From contig NZ_CALCYR010000303.1 of assembly GCF_937906425.1 (NCBI RefSeq), forward strand, positions 1 to 23,912: a stretch of 23,912 nt of DNA. Reading direction: 5' to 3'. Positions 1 to 7,469 of the stretch are shown piece after piece. The notes under the pieces are model-generated. The model was not told the DNA's origin and did no database searches. It saw only the letters and a program-made list of their open reading frames with translations. The position numbers were made by a program, and so were the translations under genes. Position 1 is the first letter of the stretch. The number at the start of each line of letters is the position of its first letter. The stretch is from an uncultured Methanobrevibacter sp. (GTDB taxonomy: Archaea; Methanobacteriota; Methanobacteria; Methanobacteriales; Methanobacteriaceae).

Positions 1-24
1 TTCAGACGTGTGCTCTTCCGATCT
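1..24. other. Illumina TruSeq adapter remnant (not genomic)
   Basis: The first 24 bases, beginning TTCAGACGTGTGCTC and ending CTTCCGATCT, match from memory the 3' end of the Illumina TruSeq read-2 adapter. Their base composition is unlike the A/T-only sequence that begins at position 25. The contig therefore starts at an untrimmed read end, and genomic sequence starts at about 25. Confidence 0.95.
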
Positions 25-133
25 AAATTAAATTAATTATTAAACTCTAAAACTAAATTAAATTAATTATAAAACTTTTAAACATAATAAAATTAAATAT
101 TAAGTTCTAAAACTCAATTAAAAAACTAAAAAG
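25..133. repeat. AT-rich leader with 30-bp direct repeat
   Basis: This stretch contains almost only A and T. The 16-mer AAATTAAATTAATTAT occurs at 25-40 and 55-70 (period 30), and a similar TCTAAAACT element recurs at about 47 and 106. It precedes the glycosyltransferase gene and presumably holds its promoter, but no single TATA box stands out. The real upstream sequence is cut off by the adapter. Confidence 0.5.
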
Positions 134-142
134 GTGAATGTC

Positions 143-1855
143 TTGTCTTGGTTAGTTGTTCTACTTGTATTCCTACTTGCCTCAATTAAATCAACAGCTC
201 CATATAATAATTCAGTCTCAATTATTATTCCTGCATTTAATGAAGAGGCTACAGTTGCTCAAGTGGTTACTGTTGCAAGGAAATTAACTTATGTCAGTGA
301 AGTCATAGTTGTTGATGACGGTTCTACAGACAGAACTGTTGAAGAGGCTGAGAAGGCTGGTGCAGTTGTAATAAGCCATAAAACTAACCAAGGTAAGGGT
401 GCTGCAATAAAAACCGGATTTGAAAATTCCCATGGAGATGTTCTTGCCTTTATAGATGCAGATGTAAGCAATTTCACAAGTTCAAAGATTGACAAGATGA
501 TTACACCTATTCTAGAGGGGCAAACAGACATTACAAAAACCAAGTTTGCAAGGGAAAGCGGCCGTGTAACCGAACTTACCGCCAAACCTCTTTTAGGATT
601 GTTTTTCCCTGAACTGAATTATGAGCAACCTTTAAGTGGTCAGTTTGCAGGCAAACGTACAGCGCTCAACAAGATCAAGTTTGAAAAGGATTATGGTGTG
701 GATGTTGGCATAGTGCTTGATGCTGATGTTCACGGAATGAAGATATTGGAAGTTGACATTGGTGAAATCTCCCATGACATGTCTCCATTGTCCAATCTTA
801 ACAAGATGGCAAATGAGGTTGTAAGAACAATCGTTGACAGGGCCATTGATTATGGCCGTGTCACAATGATGGACAAGTTGGGAAATGACATAAGAATGGC
901 AATCATGGGATTGTCCCTAATCATTCTTGGACTGTTCATGGTTTTCTTTGTTCCATTCATCCCTGCATTTATTTCAGTTGTGGTAGCTGTAATAGGACTA
1001 TTTGTAGCCCTCATATATGCTGTAAGGATTATAAAGAATGCAATTCCACTCTTTAAGAAGGGTGACACCCGTAATATTATTGTATCATTTGTAAAGATGC
1101 ACTTTCCTGTAATTCTTTCAGGATTGATATTGATTCTTATGCTTTCAACATTTCTCTCAGCCGCTACATTCAATGACGGCAGGGTTTCAGTTGAGCTTAC
1201 GTCAAGGAATTTTGTATACTCTCCAAACAATGACTATCATCAGACCATTTCAGTAAGGGGACCTTATACAATAGACAGCGCCATTGAAAATGAAACAGAT
1301 ATTTTAAGAGTTCCTCAGGACGCCTTGAATACGCTTGAGATGTCGGTTAATGACACGATGATTGTTGACAATAATGCATATATGGTCAATGAGACCCGGG
1401 AAGGTGAATCAGACACTTTCAGATTGCCTTCTGATGTTCGCTCTGCAATTGATGTCTATAGCGGCGAGATAGTTCCTAACAGCAAGCTAAGTGAGAAGTT
1501 TGAGGATTGCATAGTCAAGCATAGCATTAGCTTTGAGGACAGGGATGATCTTGAAGGATATGTTCAATTCAGCATATTGGCTAAATCCCATAAGGCCATT
1601 TTCCTTAACATGAGCTTGGACAATGAGTCTGTATTGTCTTCAGTTGGAGTCTTTGACAAGGATTCCTATTATACAATATCATATGACGATCAGATCATTT
1701 GCAGCTTTAACTACAATGACATAAAAGAGGGAACTTATAATTTTACTTACAATGGAAAAGAGGGAAGGGTAGAGTTTGAAAATAGAAATGACACCTCTAT
1801 CAAGAATTTTGTTTCTTCTGACTATGGTCCTTTTGTAAGGTTAAGTTCAGTTTAG
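143..1855 (+). CDS. Membrane-anchored family 2 glycosyltransferase with large extracytoplasmic C-terminal domain
   Basis: This is probably a GT-A fold glycosyltransferase using a nucleotide-activated or lipid-linked sugar at the membrane. Numbering from the TTG at 143, residues 4-15 form a hydrophobic anchor, and the GT2 domain follows at about 25-240. Its nucleotide-binding strand is SIIIPAFNEE, followed by VVDDGSTD (57-63), the DxD metal motif as DAD (105-107), and GVDVGIVLDA near 190. Three hydrophobic segments follow at about 252-271, 274-294 and 321-340, then about 230 residues with no recognised domain and several N-x-S/T sequons. The reading frame also opens at GTG 134, but that GTG lies inside the AGGTGA ribosome site (132-137), so TTG 143 five bases downstream is the better start. 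The fold resembles dolichyl-phosphate-sugar synthases. The C-terminal domain and the substrate are unknown. Confidence 0.85.
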   Translation: MSWLVVLLVFLLASIKSTAPYNNSVSIIIPAFNEEATVAQVVTVARKLTYVSEVIVVDDGSTDRTVEEAEKAGAVVISHKTNQGKGAAIKTGFENSHGDVLAFIDADVSNFTSSKIDKMITPILEGQTDITKTKFARESGRVTELTAKPLLGLFFPELNYEQPLSGQFAGKRTALNKIKFEKDYGVDVGIVLDADVHGMKILEVDIGEISHDMSPLSNLNKMANEVVRTIVDRAIDYGRVTMMDKLGNDIRMAIMGLSLIILGLFMVFFVPFIPAFISVVVAVIGLFVALIYAVRIIKNAIPLFKKGDTRNIIVSFVKMHFPVILSGLILILMLSTFLSAATFNDGRVSVELTSRNFVYSPNNDYHQTISVRGPYTIDSAIENETDILRVPQDALNTLEMSVNDTMIVDNNAYMVNETREGESDTFRLPSDVRSAIDVYSGEIVPNSKLSEKFEDCIVKHSISFEDRDDLEGYVQFSILAKSHKAIFLNMSLDNESVLSSVGVFDKDSYYTISYDDQIICSFNYNDIKEGTYNFTYNGKEGRVEFENRNDTSIKNFVSSDYGPFVRLSSV

Positions 1856-1898
1856 AGTAGATTTGCAGATGTAATAATTGAAGGTTCTTTTATGAAGG

Positions 1899-1920
1899 GC
1901 TTCTTTTAGGAAGCTTTTTA
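1899..1920 (+). terminator. Hairpin plus T-run after the glycosyltransferase
   Basis: GCTTC (1899-1903) and GAAGC (1910-1914) can form a 5-bp stem with a six-base loop, followed immediately by TTTTT. It lies 44 bases after the stop codon. It resembles a terminator, but the stem is short. Confidence 0.4.
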
Positions 1921-2003
1921 TATTATTATTTCAATTATTTTATTAACTAAGATTTTAATTTATTATTTATTAATTCAAATAAAGCATTTAAAATTATTAT
2001 TTC

Positions 2004-2103
2004 ATTATTTATTTCATATTTATTCGTTATTTATTCATTTATTTAAGTAAAAAATTTAAAATTATTATTTATTTCATATTTATTCGTTATTTATTCATTT
2101 ATT
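2004..2103. repeat. Two 40-bp direct repeats, 60-bp period, upstream of ribK
   Basis: Positions 2004-2043 are repeated exactly at 2064-2103 (a 40-base match that includes CATATTTATTCGTTATTTA), giving a 60-bp period. The rest of the 1856-2152 gap is A/T-rich filler. The second copy ends about 50 bases before ribK, so the duplicated unit probably includes or adjoins its promoter. Confidence 0.85.
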
Positions 2104-2152
2104 CAAATAAAAATTATTTATTTATTCATTTATTACTTGTTAGAGGATTAAA

Positions 2153-2533
2153 ATGGAAATTACAGGAATTGTTACTACTGGTTTAGGAAAGGCAGCATTT
2201 TTCTTAGGACAAGACTTTTACAAAAATCAATTTAATGAAAAATGTGGATTTACTCCTTTTCCAGGAACCTTAAATCTTATTGTAGAGGAAGATAAGCTTG
2301 ATGATATAAGGCTTATGAAAAACAGTTGTAAAAATGTTATAAAACCGGATCAAGGATTTGGGGGAGTAAAATACATCAAGGCTCATATCAATGAAAGAAT
2401 AGTAGGTGCAATTGTATTTCCAGACAAAACTACTCATGACGAAAACTATTTGGAATTTATATCCAAGGACAAATTAAGGGAAAAATACAATTTTAAAGAC
2501 GGAGACAAAGTAATTTTAACAATAGACATATGA
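2153..2533 (+). CDS. ribK: CTP-dependent riboflavin kinase
   Basis: Archaeal RibK phosphorylates riboflavin to FMN using CTP, and is unrelated to the bacterial RibF type. The 126-residue protein fits the single-domain size of the family. Visible family features are the N-terminal ITGIVTTGLGKAAFFL (glycine-rich nucleotide loop), FTPFPGTLNLIV at about 34-45, GFGGVKYIKAHIN at about 70-82, VGAIVFPDKTTHDENYLEFIS and the terminal LREKYNFKDGDKVIL. The ATG at 2153 is preceded by GAGG (2143-2146). It stands alone, with repeats upstream and a 232-bp A/T-rich gap downstream. Its FMN product is needed by flavoenzymes such as the oxidoreductase at 13818-14753, although the two are not linked. Confidence 0.92.
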   Translation: MEITGIVTTGLGKAAFFLGQDFYKNQFNEKCGFTPFPGTLNLIVEEDKLDDIRLMKNSCKNVIKPDQGFGGVKYIKAHINERIVGAIVFPDKTTHDENYLEFISKDKLREKYNFKDGDKVILTIDI

Positions 2534-2765
2534 TCGTGTTTAATTATATTTTTTATACTTATATTCATATATGGACTACTCATCATATGTGTATGTGTCT
2601 ATATTATTTATTAGATTTGTGTAAGTGAATTAATTAAAACAAAGTTATGTTTAATTAAAATCAATATAATTAAATTATTTTTAATTTAATTAATCGTTAT
2701 TTTAATTATTCCAATACTTTTTATTTTTCATTTTTTAGTGTTGACATTTTTTTAGGGGTGATAAA

Positions 2766-3728
2766 ATGAAGTGTTATAAGTGTGGTGAGGAAAATCCTCC
2801 AAAGGCAAAATTCTGCGGATATTGCGGAGCTGACCTAGAGAACATTGAAGGAAATCAAAATAATGCTAAGAACAATTCAAGAGGATTTGGTTTTGGTGTA
2901 AATAATAGGTCTGGTTCTGGTGTTAATGCTAGGTCTGGTTCTAGAGCTAATGCTGGATCAGGCTCTGGTGTAAATAATAAGTCTGGTTCTAATTCAGTTA
3001 AAAACAATAAGTCTCAAACCATTAATAATTCTCAAGGTTCTTCTTCTCAATCTAACAATCAAAAGAAGGTTACCATAGCCAAACAGAATTCATTTGTTGA
3101 AGAGCATAAGACTTTAACCTGTTGTTGTTTGGCTCCAATAATTCTATTTGCTTTTTTAATCGTGGGAGTAGCATTCATGAATGCCTATTCTGAAAACATT
3201 TCAACAAATTATGCCGGTGAATTTAATTATCTGGATAGTGATGGTGATGGAAGATTATCAATATCCGAAGCTAAGAATTTGGACACTACCATTCCTTATG
3301 ATAATATGAGTCACTATTTTGAAAGCGCCGATTTAAATGATAATGGATATCTGAAAGGGCGGGAATATGATGAGTTTAGACATGATATGAGTAAATATTA
3401 TAGTAGATTAGAGGATAGTTCAAGTTCCTCTTCAAGCAAATATAAGTATTCAAGTTCTGATTCCGGTTCAAGTTCCAGTTCCAGTTCCAGTTCCAGTTCT
3501 AACTCTAAAGGATCATCTTCAAGCAGTTATAATAGTGATTATGATTCAGCTTATGAATTAACTTGTCCATATTGTGGAAGTGAGGCAATTTATGAAACTG
3601 GAGGCTACTATCAATGTGGTGCATGCGGTTCCAGTATTTATAATCCTGACGATTTGGAATTAAATTATGATGAGGGATATATGGATTTATTATATCCAGT
3701 TATATCGCAAAAAGGAGTGGTGGTTTAG
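2766..3728 (+). CDS. Zinc-ribbon / TM / EF-hand / poly-Ser / zinc-ribbon membrane protein
   Basis: The function is unknown, but the architecture is clear. A zinc ribbon at the N-terminus uses C3, C6, C17 and C20 (MKCYKCGEEN...KFCGYCGAD). A Gly/Ser/Asn-rich linker with SGSGVN-like repeats covers about 38-100. A single membrane segment at about 119-140 is preceded by CCC. Two EF-hand-like calcium loops follow at about 157-168 (DSDGDGRLSISE) and 189-200 (DLNDNGYLKGRE). A serine-rich stretch at about 217-255 contains an uninterrupted run of about ten Ser. A second zinc ribbon near the C-terminus uses C266, C269, C283 and C286. The start is ATG 2766 with GGGGTGAT at 2754-2761. The first ribbon and the EF-hands lie on opposite sides of the single membrane segment, so the second ribbon should share the EF-hand side. 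Sensor or scaffold roles are possible but unproven. Confidence 0.8.
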   Translation: MKCYKCGEENPPKAKFCGYCGADLENIEGNQNNAKNNSRGFGFGVNNRSGSGVNARSGSRANAGSGSGVNNKSGSNSVKNNKSQTINNSQGSSSQSNNQKKVTIAKQNSFVEEHKTLTCCCLAPIILFAFLIVGVAFMNAYSENISTNYAGEFNYLDSDGDGRLSISEAKNLDTTIPYDNMSHYFESADLNDNGYLKGREYDEFRHDMSKYYSRLEDSSSSSSSKYKYSSSDSGSSSSSSSSSSSNSKGSSSSSYNSDYDSAYELTCPYCGSEAIYETGGYYQCGACGSSIYNPDDLELNYDEGYMDLLYPVISQKGVVV

Positions 3729-3775
3729 TTTATAATTAAACTAATTCCTTTTTATTTCTTTTTTTTATTATTTAG
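3725..3775 (+). terminator. Hairpin overlapping the stop codon, followed by T-runs
   Basis: TTAGTTTA (3725-3732) and TAAACTAA (3737-3744) form a perfect 8-bp inverted repeat with a TAAT loop. It overlaps the TAG stop (3726-3728) and is followed by CTTTTT and TTTTTTTT tracts. It lies between convergent genes. Archaeal termination relies mainly on U-tracts, so the T-runs may matter more than the stem. Confidence 0.5.
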
Positions 3776-3932
3776 ACTTAAAATTATATAAAAATTAATT
3801 AATATTTTTCAATTTAAGACTCTTTTTTTTATTAAGATTAGAATTTATTTATTTTATTTTTTAAAATAATTTATTTATTTTTTCTTTATTTTTTTATTAA
3901 ATTTAAATTAAGGTTATTTTTTAAAATAGAAT

Positions 3933-4658
3933 TTATTTCTTTAACATTTCCCTATAATTGCCAATCTGCAATTCCAGACTTGTAATTGTTGCATTATTGT
4001 CCTTAGCTATTTGTTTTTGAGATTCAATAAGGTCCTTTATTGTAGAGTCCTGTTTTTCAATAATTGAATCCTTTTGTTGAAGCAGGTTTTCATAGCTTTT
4101 TGTAATTTTCTTTAATTGCAATTCAAGATTGTCTGAATTGTTCTTTATTTGACTTTTATAATCGTCTATAAGCTTTCTAAGATAATTTATTTGATCCTGC
4201 TTGTCATTTATTATGGAAACCTTTTCACTTATCTTTTCGTTTAAGTCGTCCATTTCCTTTAATCTGGACTTTTCATAGTTTACTTCATTCTTTAATTTTA
4301 AGTCTATCTTTTCCTTTTCATACTTGTATTTGACAAGGGTATTGTTTAATCTGTTTATTTTAGATTCCTTTTCACTTAATTGATTGCTTAATTCATCGTT
4401 TTCAACCTTTTTAAGTTCTATATTGTTTTTAAGGTCATTGATTTCATCATCCTTAAGTGAAAGATCATATTCCAATTCTTGTTTTTCAAGGTCTTTTTCA
4501 TCTATAAGTTCTTTAAGCTCTTCAATCTCTTTTTCCTTTAATTCAATACTTTCCCTTAATTCCTTGATTTGCTTTTTGTTAGGGTTTGATTTTCTTTTTT
4601 TGCTTTTATTTTTTAAAGATTTTGAATTATTTTGATTATTTGATGAATTTTCATTCAT
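3933..4658 (-). CDS. Coiled-coil protein of unknown function
   Basis: This 241-residue protein is almost entirely predicted coiled coil. An Asn/Ser/Lys-rich basic head (residues 1-28, containing KNKSKKRKSNPNKKQ) is followed by continuous heptad-like sequence rich in Glu, Lys, Leu and Ile from about 29 to 238. No enzyme motif, membrane segment or signal peptide is visible. The head could bind nucleic acid or acidic partners. The start ATG (complement of 4656-4658) has AGAGGTC a few bases upstream. It converges with the zinc-ribbon gene and lies 378 bp downstream of gatA on the same strand. Similarity to SMC or other coiled-coil proteins would be low-complexity only, so no family is assigned. 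Confidence 0.7.
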   Translation of the reverse strand: MNENSSNNQNNSKSLKNKSKKRKSNPNKKQIKELRESIELKEKEIEELKELIDEKDLEKQELEYDLSLKDDEINDLKNNIELKKVENDELSNQLSEKESKINRLNNTLVKYKYEKEKIDLKLKNEVNYEKSRLKEMDDLNEKISEKVSIINDKQDQINYLRKLIDDYKSQIKNNSDNLELQLKKITKSYENLLQQKDSIIEKQDSTIKDLIESQKQIAKDNNATITSLELQIGNYREMLKK

Positions 4659-4683
4659 TTTAAGACCTCTGATTTTTATTTAT

Positions 4684-4863
4684 TTGAATTGGAACTTTAA
4701 TTTTAATTTTTAAATTGGAATTTAATTTTTAATTTTGTTATTTTTTTTTGAATTGGAACTTTAGTTTTAATTTTTAAATTGGAATTTAAGTTTATTTTAT
4801 TATTTTTTTTTGAATTGGAACTTTAGTTTTAATTTTGTTATTTATTTTTTTAAATTGGAAAAA
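4684..4863. repeat. Tandem repeat, three copies, 62-64 bp unit
   Basis: The gap 4659-5036 holds a repeated block that starts GAATTGGAACTTTA at 4686, 4750 and 4812, each followed by TTTTAATTTT and a second, similar AAATTGGAA element. The third copy is shortened. The remainder (4864-5036) is A/T-rich and ends in the hairpin listed at 5007-5030. The array lies between gatA and the promoter side of the coiled-coil gene, both on the minus strand. Confidence 0.85.
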
Positions 4864-5006
4864 TAGTTTAGAATTATAATTTAATTAATTTAAAAAAATT
4901 TAGTTAAAATTGTTTGAAATAAAAAAAGAAAAAGAATAATAGTTAAAAAACTATTTATTCAAAGCAGTTTAATAAACTTTTTAAGTCTTTAATAAGTTAA
5001 TTAAAG

Positions 5007-5030
5007 TTTAAACTTAATTTTAAGTTTAAA
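5007..5030 (-). terminator. Perfect 11-bp inverted repeat after gatA
   Basis: TTTAAACTTAA (5007-5017) and TTAAGTTTAAA (5020-5030) are perfect inverted repeats, just 6 bases past the gatA stop on the minus strand. A hairpin terminator or 3'-end stabiliser is plausible. The stem is almost all A-T pairs, so stability would be low. Confidence 0.4.
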
Positions 5031-5036
5031 AACTAC

Positions 5037-6422
5037 CTATTCATTGTACTCAAGTGCTGCCATTGCCTTAACAATCTTAGCATCGTCTTGAGGTTTTGCC
5101 TGTAACTGTAATCCTACAGGGATTCCATCCACTTCTCCAGCCTTAAGGCTAGCTGCAGGAATTCCAGCTAAATTAGCAATTACAGTAAGAACGTCATAAG
5201 CATACATTTCCATAGGCTCTAATTCCTCGCCAAGTTTGTGGGGTAATTTAGGAACTGTAGGGCCTACAATCAAATCGACTCCTTCCAACATTTCATTGAT
5301 TTCATTTCTAATCAAAGATCTTGCTTGAAGTGCCTTTTGATAGTATTTTCCACTGAATTCCTTCTGGGAAATGTAGGAACCGATTTGGATTCTTCTCAAT
5401 ACCTCTTCGCCACAAACCTCTTCAATTCTTGAACCGTATTTTCTTCCGTCATATTTTCTTGTAGCTGAGAAGAATTCAACATAGTTGATGAGATAGTATG
5501 TTGGCAAACAGATGTCAATGTGCTTGAAGTTCAATTCAACAAGTTCTGCACCTAAATCCTCAAGCTTTGCTACAGACTCATCAATGATTGCATTGATTTC
5601 ATCATTGGTAACTTCCTTGAATTCAGGACAGACAGCTATTTTCATTCCTTCCAACGGTTTTTCACCATCTTTTGCAGACAATGCAATTTCAGTGAAATTA
5701 GGAGCGTCCCATTTTAAGGTTGTACATTCTGTTGGGTCATATCCTACAATTGTATCCAATGCAAGGGTGATTCCTGTAATGTCACGGGCCATAGGGCCGA
5801 TTTGATCCAAACTCATTGACAAGTCAAGCAATCCTTGTCTTGAAACTGCACCATAGGTTGGTTTCATACCATAAACACCACAGTGTGAGGATGGGTTTCT
5901 AATGGATCCTCCAGTGTCTGAACCGATTGCAATATCACACATTTCAGCTGCAGCAGCCGCTGCACTTCCACCGCTTGAACCTCCAGGGATTCTTCCAGGT
6001 GCTGCAGGGTTGTTTACAGCTCCATAATATGAGGTTTCAGTTGAACTTCCAGCTGCAAACTCATCCATATTGTTTATTCCAATAATGATTCCGTCTTCCT
6101 CTTTAATTCTTTTGACTACAGTAGCATCATAACTTCCAATATAGTCTTCCAAGGTTTTTGATGCTGCTGAGATGATGAAATCTTCTACATTAATATTAGC
6201 CTTAATACCGAAGACTAAACCAGCAAGAGCTCCAACTTTTTCACCAGCTTGGATTTTTGAATCAATCTCTTCTGCTTTAGCTATTGCATCTTCTTTGTTA
6301 ATTTCTAGGAAAGCGTTAAGGTCATCGTTTTTTTCTTCAATAACTTTAATGTAGTTTTCTACATTTTCCTTTGCAGTAATTTCCTGACTTTTGATTGCAT
6401 TTAATTTTTCAAGGATATTCAT
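5037..6422 (-). CDS. gatA: Asp-tRNA(Asn)/Glu-tRNA(Gln) amidotransferase subunit A
   Basis: GatA is the glutaminase/amidase subunit of GatCAB. It releases ammonia from glutamine to amidate mischarged tRNA. Archaea use GatCAB mainly for Asn-tRNA(Asn), with GatDE for Gln. The 461 residues fit the family. The amidase-signature Ser-cisSer-Lys triad is intact: K74 (FGIKANINVED), S149 (in PGGSSGGSAAA) and S173 (in GSDTGGSIRNPSS). These are offset by five from the K79/S154/S178 triad recalled for the Staphylococcus enzyme. The start ATG (complement 6420-6422) has AAGGTG seven bases upstream. gatB and gatC are not adjacent, as is common in archaea. A generic amidase is the alternative, but the GRIPGGSSGGSAAA and YGMKPTYGAVSRQGL blocks are GatA-like. 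Confidence 0.93.
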   Translation of the reverse strand: MNILEKLNAIKSQEITAKENVENYIKVIEEKNDDLNAFLEINKEDAIAKAEEIDSKIQAGEKVGALAGLVFGIKANINVEDFIISAASKTLEDYIGSYDATVVKRIKEEDGIIIGINNMDEFAAGSSTETSYYGAVNNPAAPGRIPGGSSGGSAAAAAAEMCDIAIGSDTGGSIRNPSSHCGVYGMKPTYGAVSRQGLLDLSMSLDQIGPMARDITGITLALDTIVGYDPTECTTLKWDAPNFTEIALSAKDGEKPLEGMKIAVCPEFKEVTNDEINAIIDESVAKLEDLGAELVELNFKHIDICLPTYYLINYVEFFSATRKYDGRKYGSRIEEVCGEEVLRRIQIGSYISQKEFSGKYYQKALQARSLIRNEINEMLEGVDLIVGPTVPKLPHKLGEELEPMEMYAYDVLTVIANLAGIPAASLKAGEVDGIPVGLQLQAKPQDDAKIVKAMAALEYNE

Positions 6423-6629
6423 TAAAACACCTTTTTTATTTTAGAATAATTTTCAATAAGTTTAATTTTACCAGCAATAATATTTTGCTTGCTGGAAAGT
6501 TTATATTTTATATAATATATTAAGTTTATTTTTTAATGTTTAAATAATGTTTGGTAAAAAACTATTTTTTATAGTTGTTTTGTTTTCAGTTTAAGTGAAT
6601 TCTTAGAAAATTCAGAAGTTTGAGTTTTT

Positions 6630-6718
6630 GTATAATTGTTAAATTCTCTTATTTTAGATGTTATGACTTTTAGGTATAATTGTTAAATTCTCTTATTTTA
6701 GATATTATGACTTTTAGG
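6630..6718. repeat. 44-bp tandem duplication covering the 3' end of the small exported-protein gene
   Basis: A 44-bp unit runs at 6630-6673 and again at 6674-6717, with one mismatch (GATG/GATA). A more diverged third copy of the TAATTGTTAAAT element starts near 6718. The stop codon of the neighbouring minus-strand gene (complement 6698-6700) lies inside the second copy, so the gene's last codons and 3' flank were duplicated. The rest of the 6423-6629 gap is A/T-rich with nothing recognised. Confidence 0.85.
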
Positions 6719-7129
6719 AACAATGGTTAAATTATTCTCATAAACGCATTCGTCATAGTCATCGTCTCCTCCAAAGCTAAAGAAGCCATAGTAATTTTCA
6801 TCACTGTCTAGGAGGTATTCTGCATTCTCTATTCTAAATTCTCCATTTGAATCTGTAGTGGCTGTTACAAGAGTTCCCATTTCATATCCTGGCTTGTGGA
6901 AAATGATTGTCTTATTAGCTATTCCATTTCCATTATAGTCAACAAGATGTCCTACAATTGTATCTCCCTCATTGATTCGAGTATTGTCAAATGTTATTGC
7001 AGTAGCTTTAGGATCATCTGATTTGAAATGTATCTTGTCTGTATCAATGCTTCCAATGTAGAAGAGTAAGCTTAGAGAGATGATTAAGGCTAAAACTAGT
7101 ATTAAAAATCTCATTTTTGATTTGTTCAT
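6698..7129 (-). CDS. Small exported or membrane-anchored protein with Ig-like/carboxypeptidase-regulatory-like domain
   Basis: This gene encodes about 143 residues. After a basic start (MNKSKMRF) comes one hydrophobic segment (about 8-24, LILVLALIISLSLLFYIGS), acting as signal peptide or anchor. A beta-rich domain follows with TRINEGDTIVGHLVDYNGNGIANKTI, then TATTDSNGEFRIENAEY and a final NNLTIVP strand. That order, in which a default is set, a link sequence is replaced and then TDSNGEFRI appears, is typical of Ig-like or carboxypeptidase regulatory-like repeats in methanogen adhesin-like proteins; this is a family resemblance only. The frame opens upstream at 7141, but GGGTGAT (complement 7133-7139) is three bases before the ATG at 7129, so 7129 is chosen. 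The C-terminal end lies in a 44-bp tandem duplication. Confidence 0.7.
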   Translation of the reverse strand: MNKSKMRFLILVLALIISLSLLFYIGSIDTDKIHFKSDDPKATAITFDNTRINEGDTIVGHLVDYNGNGIANKTIIFHKPGYEMGTLVTATTDSNGEFRIENAEYLLDSDENYYGFFSFGGDDDYDECVYENNLTIVPKSHNI

Positions 7130-7180
7130 TTTATCACCCATTAATTAGGCCATTTTTTATAGTGGGCTATTTAACTATAT

Positions 7181-7247
7181 TTTTTTAGGTATTGGTTTTT
7201 AATTCTTTGGTTTTTTTTATCTTGATTTTTTTAGGTATTGGTTTTTA
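7181..7247. repeat. 22-bp direct repeat, 46-bp period
   Basis: TTTTTTAGGTATTGGTTTTTAA occurs at 7181-7202 and again at 7227-7248, allowing a base or so in the T-run. It is in the divergent gap between the small exported-protein gene (minus) and the EamA transporter (plus), about 50 bases upstream of the former. Confidence 0.75.
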
Positions 7248-7314
7248 AATAAGGACAGATTTTAAAATAAGACTAATAAACTATTTTCTCTTTTTATGAA
7301 AAATTTTAAGAATT

Positions 7315-7436
7315 ATTAAAAAAATATATTATCTTAAATTATTTTTATCAAGTTTAAATAATTTTTTATAGTTTAATTAAAAAAATATATTATCTTAAAT
7401 TATTTTTATCAAGCGTTAATTATTTTTTTATAGTTT
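7315..7436 (+). repeat. 61-bp tandem duplication carrying a TATA-like element
   Basis: Unit 7315-7375 is repeated at 7376-7436. The first 38 bases are identical, and the ends differ slightly (AAGTTTAAA versus AAGCGTTAA) before a shared TTTTTTATAGTTTA. Each copy contains AAAAAAATATATTATC, a good archaeal TATA-type element (near 7322 and 7383). The EamA transporter may therefore have two tandem promoters. A start site about 25 bases after the second TATA would give a leader of roughly 60 bases. Confidence 0.75.
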
Positions 7437-7469
7437 ATCGCTAATCATTTATTGATTGAGAGGAAAAAC

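Noticed and set aside
850..1230. Minus-strand ORF inside the glycosyltransferase gene
   Set aside because: It is antisense to a well-supported coding region, with no ribosome site or recognisable domain.
7142..7175. Possible second DtxR-like site (AATTAGGCCA...) before the small exported-protein gene
   Set aside because: Only one half-site matches; the other arm is absent, so it is not distinguishable from chance.
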